Positions 6,651 to 13,889 of a stretch of DNA of 15,550 nucleotides are shown one piece after another. Position 1 is the first letter of the stretch; the number at the start of each line of letters is the position of its first letter. Source of the stretch: Planctomycetia bacterium (GTDB lineage: Bacteria > Planctomycetota > Phycisphaerae > Phycisphaerales > SM1A02); the NCBI GenBank assembly GCA_009936695.1, contig JAACEA010000474.1, forward strand, positions 1 through 15,550, read 5' to 3'. Made by a program: the position numbers and the translations under genes. The notes below the pieces were generated by a model, which was given only the letters and a program-made list of their open reading frames with translations, ran no database searches and was not told the DNA's origin.

Positions 6651-7651
6651 AGGACCGGTACAGAGACGCCATCATCGGCCTCGCGGCCATCGCGGGAGTC
6701 GCGGCATGCGTGACGATGCTGCTCGCGTTCGGCTCGCTTCGCGAGATGACCCGGAACTCCTACGAGGTCACGGTACGGCTCAATCGGGCGGGCGGACTGC
6801 GGTACGGCAGCCAGGTGACGCTCGACGGCGTTCCGATCGGCGTCGTGGAGCGGGTGTCGCTCGAAATGGAGTACCAGCGTCCCGTGCGGCTCGAGTGCCG
6901 GCTCGACGAGTGGGTCCGCATTCCCGTGGACCATCTCGTGCGGGTCGAGACGGCGTTGATCGGCGGCGGAACGAGACTGGCCCTCATGTCCCTCGATCCC
7001 GTCGCGGACCGGGCGGTCTTCGATCCTTCCTCGGTACCACCCCTCACCGGCGAATTCCAATCGCTCGATGAAGCACTCGTCCAGGCCCTCGACTCCAAGA
7101 TGCTCCCGGTGACCGAGAGCTTCCGCGAAGTGGGCACCCTCGCCGGCATCTACGGCGATCTCGGTCAGCGGATCAACGAGATGATGGCGGCGGATGCGGA
7201 GGACGAAGCCGGTCTCGCCGCATCGGTGGTCCGCATCAACCGAACCCTCGCGGAAGCCGAACGCGCGTTCCAGGCCGCGGGTGACTGGCTGGCGGACGAG
7301 CAGCTTCAGGAGGACGCACGCCAGGCCGTCTTCAAGGCGAATCTCTTCATCGAGCGGGCCTCGGAAGCCGCGGTCGCCGCTGGTTCGCTGGCGACGGATC
7401 TCGGCAAGGAGGCGCCGGCCCTGCTCGCGCGGCTCGGGACGACGGCCGACGCCGTCGACCGGACGCTGTCCGATGTCCGCGGGGTGCTGCGGCAGATGGG
7501 CGAGGGCGAAGGCACGATCGGACGATTGCTTCAGGACCCCGCCCTCTACGAGGACCTCGACGACGCGGCACGACGGCTCGACGTCACGCTCGCGACCCTG
7601 CAAAGCCTCATCGACGCGGTGAAGGCGGAAGGGGTCAAGATCGAGTTCTAG
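6647..7651 (+). CDS. mlaD: MCE/MlaD family lipid-transport protein
   Basis: Membrane-anchored substrate-binding component of an MCE lipid transporter, acting in the periplasm. The 334-residue protein has a short basic N-terminus, one transmembrane anchor (about 8-28), and an MCE domain (about 38-115) with GLRYGSQVTLDGVPIGVVERV, which matches the family pattern of a glycine followed by G-x-x-V-x-x-x-G-x-x-x-G-x-V. A long, probably helical, Ala/Glu-rich region (about 138-285) follows. The end carries GEGTIGRLLQDPALYEDL (286-303), a motif frequent in MCE proteins near the C-terminus. Its ATG overlaps the stop of the ATPase gene, so the two are co-translated. A strong hairpin lies about 145 nt after the stop. 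Specific lipid cargo is unknown. Confidence 0.92.
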   Translation: MKDRYRDAIIGLAAIAGVAACVTMLLAFGSLREMTRNSYEVTVRLNRAGGLRYGSQVTLDGVPIGVVERVSLEMEYQRPVRLECRLDEWVRIPVDHLVRVETALIGGGTRLALMSLDPVADRAVFDPSSVPPLTGEFQSLDEALVQALDSKMLPVTESFREVGTLAGIYGDLGQRINEMMAADAEDEAGLAASVVRINRTLAEAERAFQAAGDWLADEQLQEDARQAVFKANLFIERASEAAVAAGSLATDLGKEAPALLARLGTTADAVDRTLSDVRGVLRQMGEGEGTIGRLLQDPALYEDLDDAARRLDVTLATLQSLIDAVKAEGVKIEF

Positions 7652-7869
7652 CGGTCTCGGCGAACCGCCCGGAGAAGACGTGCATCTCCCCCGTCCGCCA
7701 TCATTCACGCTGCCCCCGACTCGGCCCTGCATCGAGTCCCCCGAGCGTGCCTCGTCACCGCACCGAGGAGCAGCCGACGAGGATGCGACCGAAACGGAAC
7801 GGGACCCCGGCATCCGCCGGGGTCCCGTTCTCCATTCGTGCTTCGGTACGAAGCCGGTCGCCCGATCGA
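7652..7869. other. Intergenic region between convergent mlaD and OmpA-like gene
   Basis: This 218-bp stretch separates two genes whose 3' ends face each other. Apart from the hairpin at 7797-7830 I see no gene, repeat or RNA. A short open frame crosses it but has a Pro/Arg-rich composition and runs into the OmpA-like gene on the other strand. Confidence 0.6.
7797..7830. terminator. Bidirectional transcription terminator hairpin
   Basis: A perfect 14-bp inverted repeat (7797-7810 with 7817-7830) encloses a 6-nt loop. The stem is very GC-rich. It sits between the 3' ends of the convergent mlaD and OmpA-like genes, where a shared terminator is expected. Neither side has a real T-tract: the plus side continues TCCATTCG and the minus side CGTTTCGG. 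Termination may therefore be weak, or the stem may mainly protect the 3' ends. Confidence 0.7.
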
Positions 7870-8496
7870 TCACTCGTCGGTGATGACGGAGACCTCCACG
7901 CGTCGACTCTTCGACTTCGAAGCGAGGGGGACGTCCGGACCGAAGGTCGCGTAACTGATCGAATCGTCGTTGAAGCCCTGGCCGTCGAGGAATCGACCGA
8001 CGGCGTAGGCCCGCTCGAAGCCGAGGTGGTAGTTCGACTTGAAGCCAGACTTCTTGATCGGATCCGTGTCGGTGAAGCCGGTGATCCGGATCTTCGCGTT
8101 CGGGAAGGAACGCCGGACCTCGGTGGCGATGTTCTTCAACGTCGACTGCGCGGCCGTCTTCAGGGTCGTGCGCCCCGAGTCGAAGAGAACGTCGCCGTCG
8201 ATGCGAACGATCATCTCGCCGCCCGACTGGAAGACCTCCACGCCGGGGCCGAATGCGTTCGCGACCGGCTGGGCGGCGTTCTCGTCGGCCTGCGACTTCG
8301 CCTCGCCGAGCTCGTACTCGAGCTGCCGTGCGCGGGCTTCCGCGTCATCGAGATTCTGCTGCGTGCTCGCGAGGTTGTCGCGAAGCTCCCGGTTCTCGTC
8401 GAGCAGCGCCTGCTGGTTGGTCTTGTTCCCTGTGTCGCAGCCGGCCATCGAGGTCGCGGCGGCGAGCACACCGATGAGGAGAAGTCGTCCGTTCAT
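7870..8496 (-). CDS. OmpA-family lipoprotein (Pal/MotB-like peptidoglycan-binding domain)
   Basis: The 208-residue product begins with a lipoprotein signal peptide whose lipobox SMAGC places the lipidated Cys at residue 20. Residues about 25-75 are a charged heptad-like region predicted to form a coiled coil. The OmpA-like domain fills about 85-206: DVLFDSGRTTLK (102-113), ITGFTDTD (138-145) with the Asp that contacts diaminopimelate, NYHLGFERAYAV (155-166) with the conserved Arg, and KSRRVEVSV (196-204). Such proteins tether the outer membrane or an envelope machine to peptidoglycan; which one cannot be told. The FTDTDPI wording resembles MotB-like members more than classic Pal. The gene appears to stand alone, with AAGGA about 10 nt upstream of the ATG and a terminator hairpin after it. 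Confidence 0.92.
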   Translation of the reverse strand: MNGRLLLIGVLAAATSMAGCDTGNKTNQQALLDENRELRDNLASTQQNLDDAEARARQLEYELGEAKSQADENAAQPVANAFGPGVEVFQSGGEMIVRIDGDVLFDSGRTTLKTAAQSTLKNIATEVRRSFPNAKIRITGFTDTDPIKKSGFKSNYHLGFERAYAVGRFLDGQGFNDDSISYATFGPDVPLASKSKSRRVEVSVITDE

Positions 8497-8524
8497 AGTC
8501 GTTGAATCCTTCCGTAATCATCTT

Positions 8525-8545
8525 CTTCGGCAAACCTGGCCGAAG
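8525..8545 (-). other. Small stem-loop in the leader of the OmpA-like gene
   Basis: A perfect 7-bp inverted repeat (8525-8531 with 8539-8545) with a 7-nt loop lies 28 nt upstream of the ATG. In the minus-strand mRNA it would sit just before the ribosome binding site. It could affect stability or initiation, or be chance. Confidence 0.35.
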
Positions 8546-8647
8546 CGTCTTCCTTGACTCGGGGCGGGCGAACGCAGCCCCATTGGAATCACAATCCGAG
8601 CGAATCCGGGTCTTTTCGAATTCCTGCCGGAGTGTATCGCGGGCGGA

Positions 8648-9868
8648 TCAGTTCGGGGGCTGCAGGAGCATCCGCTGCAGTTCATCCACAAAGGGTCTCG
8701 CGACCATCACCAGCACCGTCGCCGCCGCAAGATGCGGCCCGTACGGGAGTTCCCGGGTCGAGCGGCCCCGGAGTGTCGCCACCAGGCGGGTGACGGCGAT
8801 CCAGGCCAGGGCGATGAAGGGCGCGAGGAAGAAGATGCGAATCGGATCGATCCAGCCCAGGGCCGCCCCGATCCCCGCGAGAAGATGCACGTCGCCCATG
8901 CCCATCGCCTCCCGCCCGAAGGCGAGGGTTCCGAGGATCCTGATCGCCCAGACCAGGCCCCCGCCGATGAACCAGCCGAAGGCGGAGGCGCCGAGGACCT
9001 CGAGCAGTTCCGGCGGGGAACCCTCGGGCTGGAGGAGGATGTGGATCCCCCACCCGGCGAGCCCCCCGAGCAGGATGGGGAGCAGGAAGAGGATTTCGAT
9101 CCCCATCTCCCGACGTCCATGCGGATACTCCGCCAGGACATCGCCCTCCGGAACGTAGTCCTCGTAGTCGGCGAAGCTGCGTCGGATCCGACCGGTTCGA
9201 AGGAGGACGCAGGCGATCAGCGTCCCCGCGGCCGCTCCGAGCGTGATCCAGACGACCGGCCAGGTCGCGAGCGGGATCGGAAACGATGCCATCGCCGGCG
9301 AGGGCGAGGGAAGCATCGCCTGGAGCGCCCAGCCGGCGAACGCGGCGAGCATCAACGTCGTGGTGATCCCCGCGGGAATCAGAAACGTCCGGGCGTCGAC
9401 GACGGTCGCGGCCACCAGCGCACTCAGCAGGGCGACCATCACGCCGTACGCGGGCCAGGCGGATCCGAAGCCGGCCAGGGTCCACCAGTCGCCGCCGATG
9501 TCGGCCACCCACGATCCTCGGAGCGGCCAGAAGAGCATCAGGTAGACCGTGGCGAAGAGCCCCCCCATCAACAGTTCGACGAGCGGGTACTGGACGCTGA
9601 TCCGTCCCCGGCAGCGACGACAACGGCCCCGAAGCAGGAGCCAGCCGATGATCGGAAGGTTCTCTCGCCAGGTGAGTCGCCAGCCGCAGCGCGGGCATCG
9701 GCTGGGCGGACTGACCACGCTCCGGCCAACGGGCAGGCGATACACCACGACGTTGAGAAAACTCCCGACCGACGCCCCGAACGCGAAGAGGAACAACGCG
9801 GTCGCGATCCGCGGTGACCAGATCACGAGCCAGTCGGGCAGCGTGCCCACGAGGGCGAGGAGGGTCAT
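8648..9868 (-). CDS. pilD: Prepilin peptidase (A24 family) with enlarged middle region
   Basis: This membrane enzyme cleaves the leader of type IV pilin or type II secretion pseudopilins and methylates the new N-terminus. The N-terminal part has GASVGSFLNVVVYRLP and a four-cysteine zinc motif (Cys58, Cys61, Cys83, Cys86) flanking WRENLPIIGWL, as in bifunctional PilD/GspO enzymes. The catalytic aspartates are Asp158 in VDARTFLIP and Asp326 in GMGDVHLLAGIGAALGW. They are 168 residues apart, against about 64 in TcpJ. The extra part includes a charged loop (about 225-255, with DYEDYVPEGD) and an added hydrophobic segment (about 257-279). Total length is 406 against about 250-290 for the usual family member. 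A GGAAAGG lies 8 nt upstream of the ATG. The gene is 51 nt after xseB and may be read with it. No pilin gene is nearby. Confidence 0.93.
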   Translation of the reverse strand: MTLLALVGTLPDWLVIWSPRIATALFLFAFGASVGSFLNVVVYRLPVGRSVVSPPSRCPRCGWRLTWRENLPIIGWLLLRGRCRRCRGRISVQYPLVELLMGGLFATVYLMLFWPLRGSWVADIGGDWWTLAGFGSAWPAYGVMVALLSALVAATVVDARTFLIPAGITTTLMLAAFAGWALQAMLPSPSPAMASFPIPLATWPVVWITLGAAAGTLIACVLLRTGRIRRSFADYEDYVPEGDVLAEYPHGRREMGIEILFLLPILLGGLAGWGIHILLQPEGSPPELLEVLGASAFGWFIGGGLVWAIRILGTLAFGREAMGMGDVHLLAGIGAALGWIDPIRIFFLAPFIALAWIAVTRLVATLRGRSTRELPYGPHLAAATVLVMVARPFVDELQRMLLQPPN

Positions 9869-9919
9869 TGAAAAAGCCTTTCCGCGAGTCGACGGTTTTC
9901 GGCGCGTCGCCTCATCGAC

Positions 9920-10174
9920 TCAGGCATCCCCGCCCGGTTCCGACGCGTCCGTGTCGAGCTCGACCTCCGCGATCTCGGTCGCGGCGGCATCGAGAATGGA
10001 TCGACATCGCGTGAGAAGCGTCCGGCCGCGGCCGTAGGCCTCGAGGCTCTCCTCGAGCGGAATGTCGCCCTCCTCGAGACGATCGATGATCGATTCCAGT
10101 TCCGACGCGGCCTCCTCGAAGCGGAGCGGTTCGCTGGAATCGTCTTCGGCCTGCTTGCGGGTCTTCTTCGCCAT
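9920..10174 (-). CDS. xseB: Exodeoxyribonuclease VII small subunit
   Basis: XseB binds the long helices of XseA to form exonuclease VII, which degrades single-stranded DNA from both ends into oligonucleotides. The 84-residue protein matches the family over its core: FEEAASELESIIDRLEEG (19-36), IPLEESLEAYGRG (38-50), LLTRCRSILDAA (53-64). A Lys/Arg-rich start and an acidic tail of about 12 residues flank this. It lies 12 nt after xseA on the same strand, so both are surely co-transcribed. Length is normal for the family. Confidence 0.95.
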   Translation of the reverse strand: MAKKTRKQAEDDSSEPLRFEEAASELESIIDRLEEGDIPLEESLEAYGRGRTLLTRCRSILDAAATEIAEVELDTDASEPGGDA

Positions 10175-10186
10175 GCTCGGACTCTA

Positions 10187-11707
10187 TCAGGGTCGGGGAT
10201 CGGAATCCGAATCCTCCCGGACCCGGTCGACCGTCGCGTCGAACTCGCCCCGGGCGAGCCGCGTGGTGACGTTCATTCCGGCCGTGAGCCGGGAGGCGTC
10301 TCGGATCGGTCGTCCCTGAGGGTCGAGGGTGAGGGAGTAGCCTCGATCGAGGACCTGCTCGGGCCCGACGGCTCGGAGTCGTCGCGCCGCGTGCTCCACG
10401 AGCGTGCGGTGGCGTTCAAGCAGTGTGGTCATCGCGCGGTCGAGCCGACGGCCGTCGGATTCGATCCGGTCCATCGCCATCGTGGCCCGATTCCGCGGAG
10501 AGCAGGCCGCAAGTCGCGACTCCGAACGGTCGGTGCGGGTGGTCGCGACGACCAGTCGGGCCCGAAGCGCGACGTCGAGCCGGGCCTGGAGTTCCTTGGC
10601 TCGCCGCAGATGCGGATCGACCAGCCGTTCCGGGCGTCGAATCAACTCATGACGTGCGGATGCCGCGAGCCTCGCGGCGGCACGCTCGAGCCGCCCGGCG
10701 ACGAGCATCCGAAGGCGTTCGAGTCGGGAATCGAGGACCCCTCGATGTTCCCGGGCGTCCGGCACCAGGCGCATCGCGGCCTGGGTGGGCGTCGAGGCGC
10801 GGGCGTCCGCCGCGAGCTCGGCGATCGAGGTGTCGGTCTCATGTCCGATCGCGGCGATCAGCGGGACCGGAGGTGGTCCGCCTCGCCCATGGCGCTCGAT
10901 CGCCCGCCGCCGCGAGTGGTGGATGGCATCGGCCACCTCGCGTTCGTTGAAACACCAGAGATCCTCGATGCTCCCGCCGCCACGCGTGAGCACGATGGCG
11001 TCCACGCCGAGCGCGGCTGCCTGGTCGCGCGCGGCATGGATCGCCCGAGCGATCCGCGGGGTCGCTGCGGCACCCTGCACCGGGACGTGATGCAACAGCA
11101 CCTCGAATCCGGGCCATCGCTGCCGAGCGGTCGCCTCGACGTCCTGGCGAGCGGCCCCGTCCCGACTGGTGATCATCAGCAGTCGCCGGGGAAACTCGGG
11201 CATCGGAAGTCGGGCGGCCGGGTCGAAGTACCCCGCATCCGCGAGCGTCGACTTGAGCCGCTCGAATCGCTGGTGGAGATCGCCTTCGCCCTCCGCACGC
11301 AGTCGACTCACGATGAGGGAGAGACGGCCGCCGCGGTCCCAGTATTCGAGCCGCCCGGTGGCGACCACCATCTGCCCGAGCGTCGGTGTCGCGCACTCAG
11401 GGTCGAGGCGTCGCCGCTGCGCAAAGAACGAACAACTGATCTGGGCGTCCGTGGCGTCCTTCAGTGTGAAGTACCAGTGGTCGGCGAGCCGGGGGGATCC
11501 GACCTCGCCGAGGATGCTGATCTCCCGACCGCCGTCGATCTCCTTCAGCGACCGGTTGAGCAGCGTCACCGCCTCGCGAACCGAGTACGGTCGAGGCGTC
11601 GAAGGCTCGGTCGCCGATTCGGTCGCGTCGGCGTCGTTCCCCGCGGATTGCACGAACAGCATCGCGTCGGTGATCGATCGTCGGCCTTTCGGGGGTCTCG
11701 GTGCCAC
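10187..11707 (-). CDS. xseA: Exodeoxyribonuclease VII large subunit
   Basis: XseA is the catalytic subunit of exonuclease VII. An OB-fold domain covers about residues 41-138, with ISILGEV and ADHWYFTLKDATDAQISCSFF. The catalytic core follows: ITSRDGAARQDV (179-190), RGGGSIEDLWCFNEREVADAI (from 242), and IGHETDTSIAELAADARASTPTQAA (from 287). A long helical region (about 315-460) would bind XseB, and the end carries LDRGYSL. Relative to the family consensus, TIADFVADxRAPTP reads SIAELAADARASTP, so an Asp is Glu. The start is uncertain. GTG 11707 gives 506 residues; ATG 11662 gives 491 and starts closer to where homologues begin. Neither has a clear ribosome binding site. It is followed by xseB and diverges from recG. 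Confidence 0.94.
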   Translation of the reverse strand: MAPRPPKGRRSITDAMLFVQSAGNDADATESATEPSTPRPYSVREAVTLLNRSLKEIDGGREISILGEVGSPRLADHWYFTLKDATDAQISCSFFAQRRRLDPECATPTLGQMVVATGRLEYWDRGGRLSLIVSRLRAEGEGDLHQRFERLKSTLADAGYFDPAARLPMPEFPRRLLMITSRDGAARQDVEATARQRWPGFEVLLHHVPVQGAAATPRIARAIHAARDQAAALGVDAIVLTRGGGSIEDLWCFNEREVADAIHHSRRRAIERHGRGGPPPVPLIAAIGHETDTSIAELAADARASTPTQAAMRLVPDAREHRGVLDSRLERLRMLVAGRLERAAARLAASARHELIRRPERLVDPHLRRAKELQARLDVALRARLVVATTRTDRSESRLAACSPRNRATMAMDRIESDGRRLDRAMTTLLERHRTLVEHAARRLRAVGPEQVLDRGYSLTLDPQGRPIRDASRLTAGMNVTTRLARGEFDATVDRVREDSDSDPRP

Positions 11708-11751
11708 GGACGTATGCTACGTCTCCGACCCGAGCCGCACCGGATTCCGAA
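11708..11751. promoter_or_regulatory. Divergent start region of xseA and recG
   Basis: Only 44 bp separate the GTG start of xseA from the ATG of recG (89 bp if xseA starts at 11662). Promoters for both genes must lie here or inside the coding starts. A TATGCT at 11713-11718 (plus) and its near-complement TAGCAT (minus) resemble -10 boxes, but I find no matching -35 box on either strand. Confidence 0.35.
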
Positions 11752-13863
11752 ATGACCGACGTTCCAGCGATCCAGATCGACGACGCGATCGAAGCCGTAC
11801 CCGGTGTGGGCCCGAGGACCGCCGCGATCCTGCAGCGGCTCGCCATCGGCACGGTCGGCGATCTCCTCGATCACGTCCCCATCCGCTACGAGCAGGAGCA
11901 TGCCGAAGCCTCGATCGCCGAGGTGGATGCTTCCATTCCGGAAGAGGACGGGACGACCGCGAACGTCGCGGTCCGCGGGGAGATCGCGGCGATCAAGATC
12001 CCGCCCGGGCGTCGTCCGAGGATCGAGGCGACCCTCGAGGACGCCTCCGGCCGAATCCAGCTCGTGTGGTTCAACGCCCCCTGGCTTCGGAACAAGCTCC
12101 GGCCGGGCATGTCGCTCGTCGCCGAAGGCCGCGCGAAGCGGTACCGCGGCTACCTCCAGCTCGCGAACCCCCAGTGGCGGACGGTGGACGAGGCCGAAGA
12201 CCTCCCCGCCCGGGACGCCCGCCTTCGGCCGGTCTACGCCGCCAGCGAGGATCTCCCCAGCCGGCGGATCGAGGAGTACATCGATCGGATCCTCGAACCG
12301 GCGACCACGGGGATGGAGGATCCCCTGCCCGAACGGTTCCGGCATGCGCGGGCCCTCCGGCCCCTCGGCGAGGCGTATCGCGCCATCCACCGTCCCGATT
12401 CCCGTCGGGATGCCGACGACGGCCGACGACGGCTCGCCTACGACGAACTCTTCCTGCTCCAGCTCGGCGTCATGATGAAGCGCCGACATCTCCGCTCGAC
12501 CCTCACCGCCGCCGCCCTCGAGACGACGCCGGACATCAACGCTCGGATCCGCGATCGATTCCCCTTCGAGTTGACGCCGGATCAGATCCGGGTCTGCGCG
12601 GAGATCGGCAACGATCTGGCGCGAAGCATCCCGACCAATCGACTCTTGCAGGGCGACGTGGGTGCGGGAAAGACCGCGGTCGCGGTGCACGCGATGCTGC
12701 TCGCCGCCGCCCACGGTCATCAGGCGGCGTTGATGGCACCGACCTCGATTCTCGCGGAACAACACCACGCGTCGATCGGGCGAATGCTCGAAGGCGCCTC
12801 GCTCGAGATCGGGCTTCTGACCGGCTCCACGCCGCCCGCGGAGAAGCGTGCGCTGCTCGAGCGGATCGCCGATGGAAGCCAGCGGCTCCTCGTCGGCACC
12901 CACGCCCTCCTTTCGGAGCGGACCGAATTCGCGGATCTCGCGTTGGTCATCATCGATGAGCAACACCGGTTCGGGGTCGAGCAGCGATCGCGGCTTCGTC
13001 GACCCAATCGGGATGGTCGGGTCCCCCACGTGCTCGTCATGACCGCGACGCCGATTCCAAGGACCCTCTCGCTGACCGTCTTCGGCGACCTCGACGTCTC
13101 CGCGATCCGGGAACTGCCTCCCGGACGATCGCCGACCGTGACCAGGGTGGTCGTGCCGGGCAAGGCGCCGGACGTCTACGGATTCCTCGCCGATCGCGTC
13201 GCGGCGGGCGAACAGGGATTCGTGGTGGTACCGGCGGTCGAGGAATCCGACGCGGGACTGGCCGACGTCGAGAACCATCGGGCGATGCTCGAAGCCGGTC
13301 CCCTCGCGGGCCTCCGACTCGCCGGGGTGCACGGACGGATGAAGCCGGATGAACGGGAAGCGGTGATGAACCGGTTCCGGGCCGGGGAGATCGACGTCCT
13401 CGTCGCCACCGTGGTCATCGAAGTCGGGGTCGACGTCCCGAACGCCACGGTGATGGTGATCGAGCATGCGGAGCGATTCGGGCTCGCCCAGCTCCATCAG
13501 CTTCGCGGCCGGGTCGGACGAGGATCCGCCCGTGGCGTCTGCGCCCTGATCGGCGAGCCGACGACCGAAGAGGGCCGGCGCCGTCTGGAGGCGATCGCCT
13601 CGACCGACGACGGATTCGAGATCGCCGAACTCGACCTCGGCATCCGCGGCCCCGGCGAACTCTTCGGTGCTCGACAGTCGGGGCTTCCTCCCTTCCGAGT
13701 CGCGGACCTGCTGGCCGATCTCGATCTTCTCCGCATCGCACGCGAGGACGCCTCGAGCTGGATCGAAGATGATCCGCGCCTGCTGGGGCCGGATGCGATG
13801 GAGATCCGGCGACGCCTGCTCGAGCGATACGGCGCGACACTCGGTCTCGGTGACGTCGGGTGA
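11752..13863 (+). CDS. recG: ATP-dependent DNA helicase RecG
   Basis: RecG remodels stalled replication forks, R-loops and Holliday junctions. The 703-residue protein opens with a helix-hairpin-helix-like segment (AVPGVGPRTAAILQRL), then the OB-fold wedge domain (about 65-135). The linker RRLAYDELFLLQLGVMMKRR leads into the superfamily 2 helicase core: Walker A GDVGAGKT (301-308), MAPTSILAEQH, LLVGTHALL, DEQH box (402-405), MTATPIPRTL, HGRMKPDEREAVMNRF, ATVVIEVGVDVPNA and QLRGRVGRG. The end has the family motif GELFGARQSGLPPFRVADL. Length is close to E. coli RecG (693). I chose ATG 11752 over GTG 11701 because the latter would add 17 non-conserved residues and run into the xseA start. polX starts 26 nt downstream, suggesting one repair operon. 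Confidence 0.96.
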   Translation: MTDVPAIQIDDAIEAVPGVGPRTAAILQRLAIGTVGDLLDHVPIRYEQEHAEASIAEVDASIPEEDGTTANVAVRGEIAAIKIPPGRRPRIEATLEDASGRIQLVWFNAPWLRNKLRPGMSLVAEGRAKRYRGYLQLANPQWRTVDEAEDLPARDARLRPVYAASEDLPSRRIEEYIDRILEPATTGMEDPLPERFRHARALRPLGEAYRAIHRPDSRRDADDGRRRLAYDELFLLQLGVMMKRRHLRSTLTAAALETTPDINARIRDRFPFELTPDQIRVCAEIGNDLARSIPTNRLLQGDVGAGKTAVAVHAMLLAAAHGHQAALMAPTSILAEQHHASIGRMLEGASLEIGLLTGSTPPAEKRALLERIADGSQRLLVGTHALLSERTEFADLALVIIDEQHRFGVEQRSRLRRPNRDGRVPHVLVMTATPIPRTLSLTVFGDLDVSAIRELPPGRSPTVTRVVVPGKAPDVYGFLADRVAAGEQGFVVVPAVEESDAGLADVENHRAMLEAGPLAGLRLAGVHGRMKPDEREAVMNRFRAGEIDVLVATVVIEVGVDVPNATVMVIEHAERFGLAQLHQLRGRVGRGSARGVCALIGEPTTEEGRRRLEAIASTDDGFEIAELDLGIRGPGELFGARQSGLPPFRVADLLADLDLLRIAREDASSWIEDDPRLLGPDAMEIRRRLLERYGATLGLGDVG

Positions 13864-13889
13864 CGGGTGCGACCCCGTAGGATGCCCGC

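Noticed and set aside
7680..7883. Small plus-strand frame in the mlaD/OmpA-like gap
   Set aside because: It contains the terminator hairpin, has no ribosome binding site or motif, and overlaps the end of the OmpA-like gene.
9886..9921. Inverted repeat (7-bp arms, 22-nt loop) between xseB and the prepilin peptidase gene
   Set aside because: Short arms, long loop and overlap with the xseB stop; no T-tract. Not distinguishable from chance at this GC content.
11701..11751. Upstream GTG start for recG
   Set aside because: It would add 17 non-conserved residues and overlap the xseA start; ATG 11752 is directly ahead of the conserved N-terminus.
10391..11755. Long open frame on the plus strand opposite xseA
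   Set aside because: GC-rich codon usage leaves antisense frames open. The translation is low-complexity (Arg/Gly/Asp/Pro) with no motif, while xseA on the other strand has all family motifs.
11566..13497. Long open frame on the minus strand opposite recG
   Set aside because: Antisense shadow of recG with no recognisable domain; the recG helicase motifs are complete.
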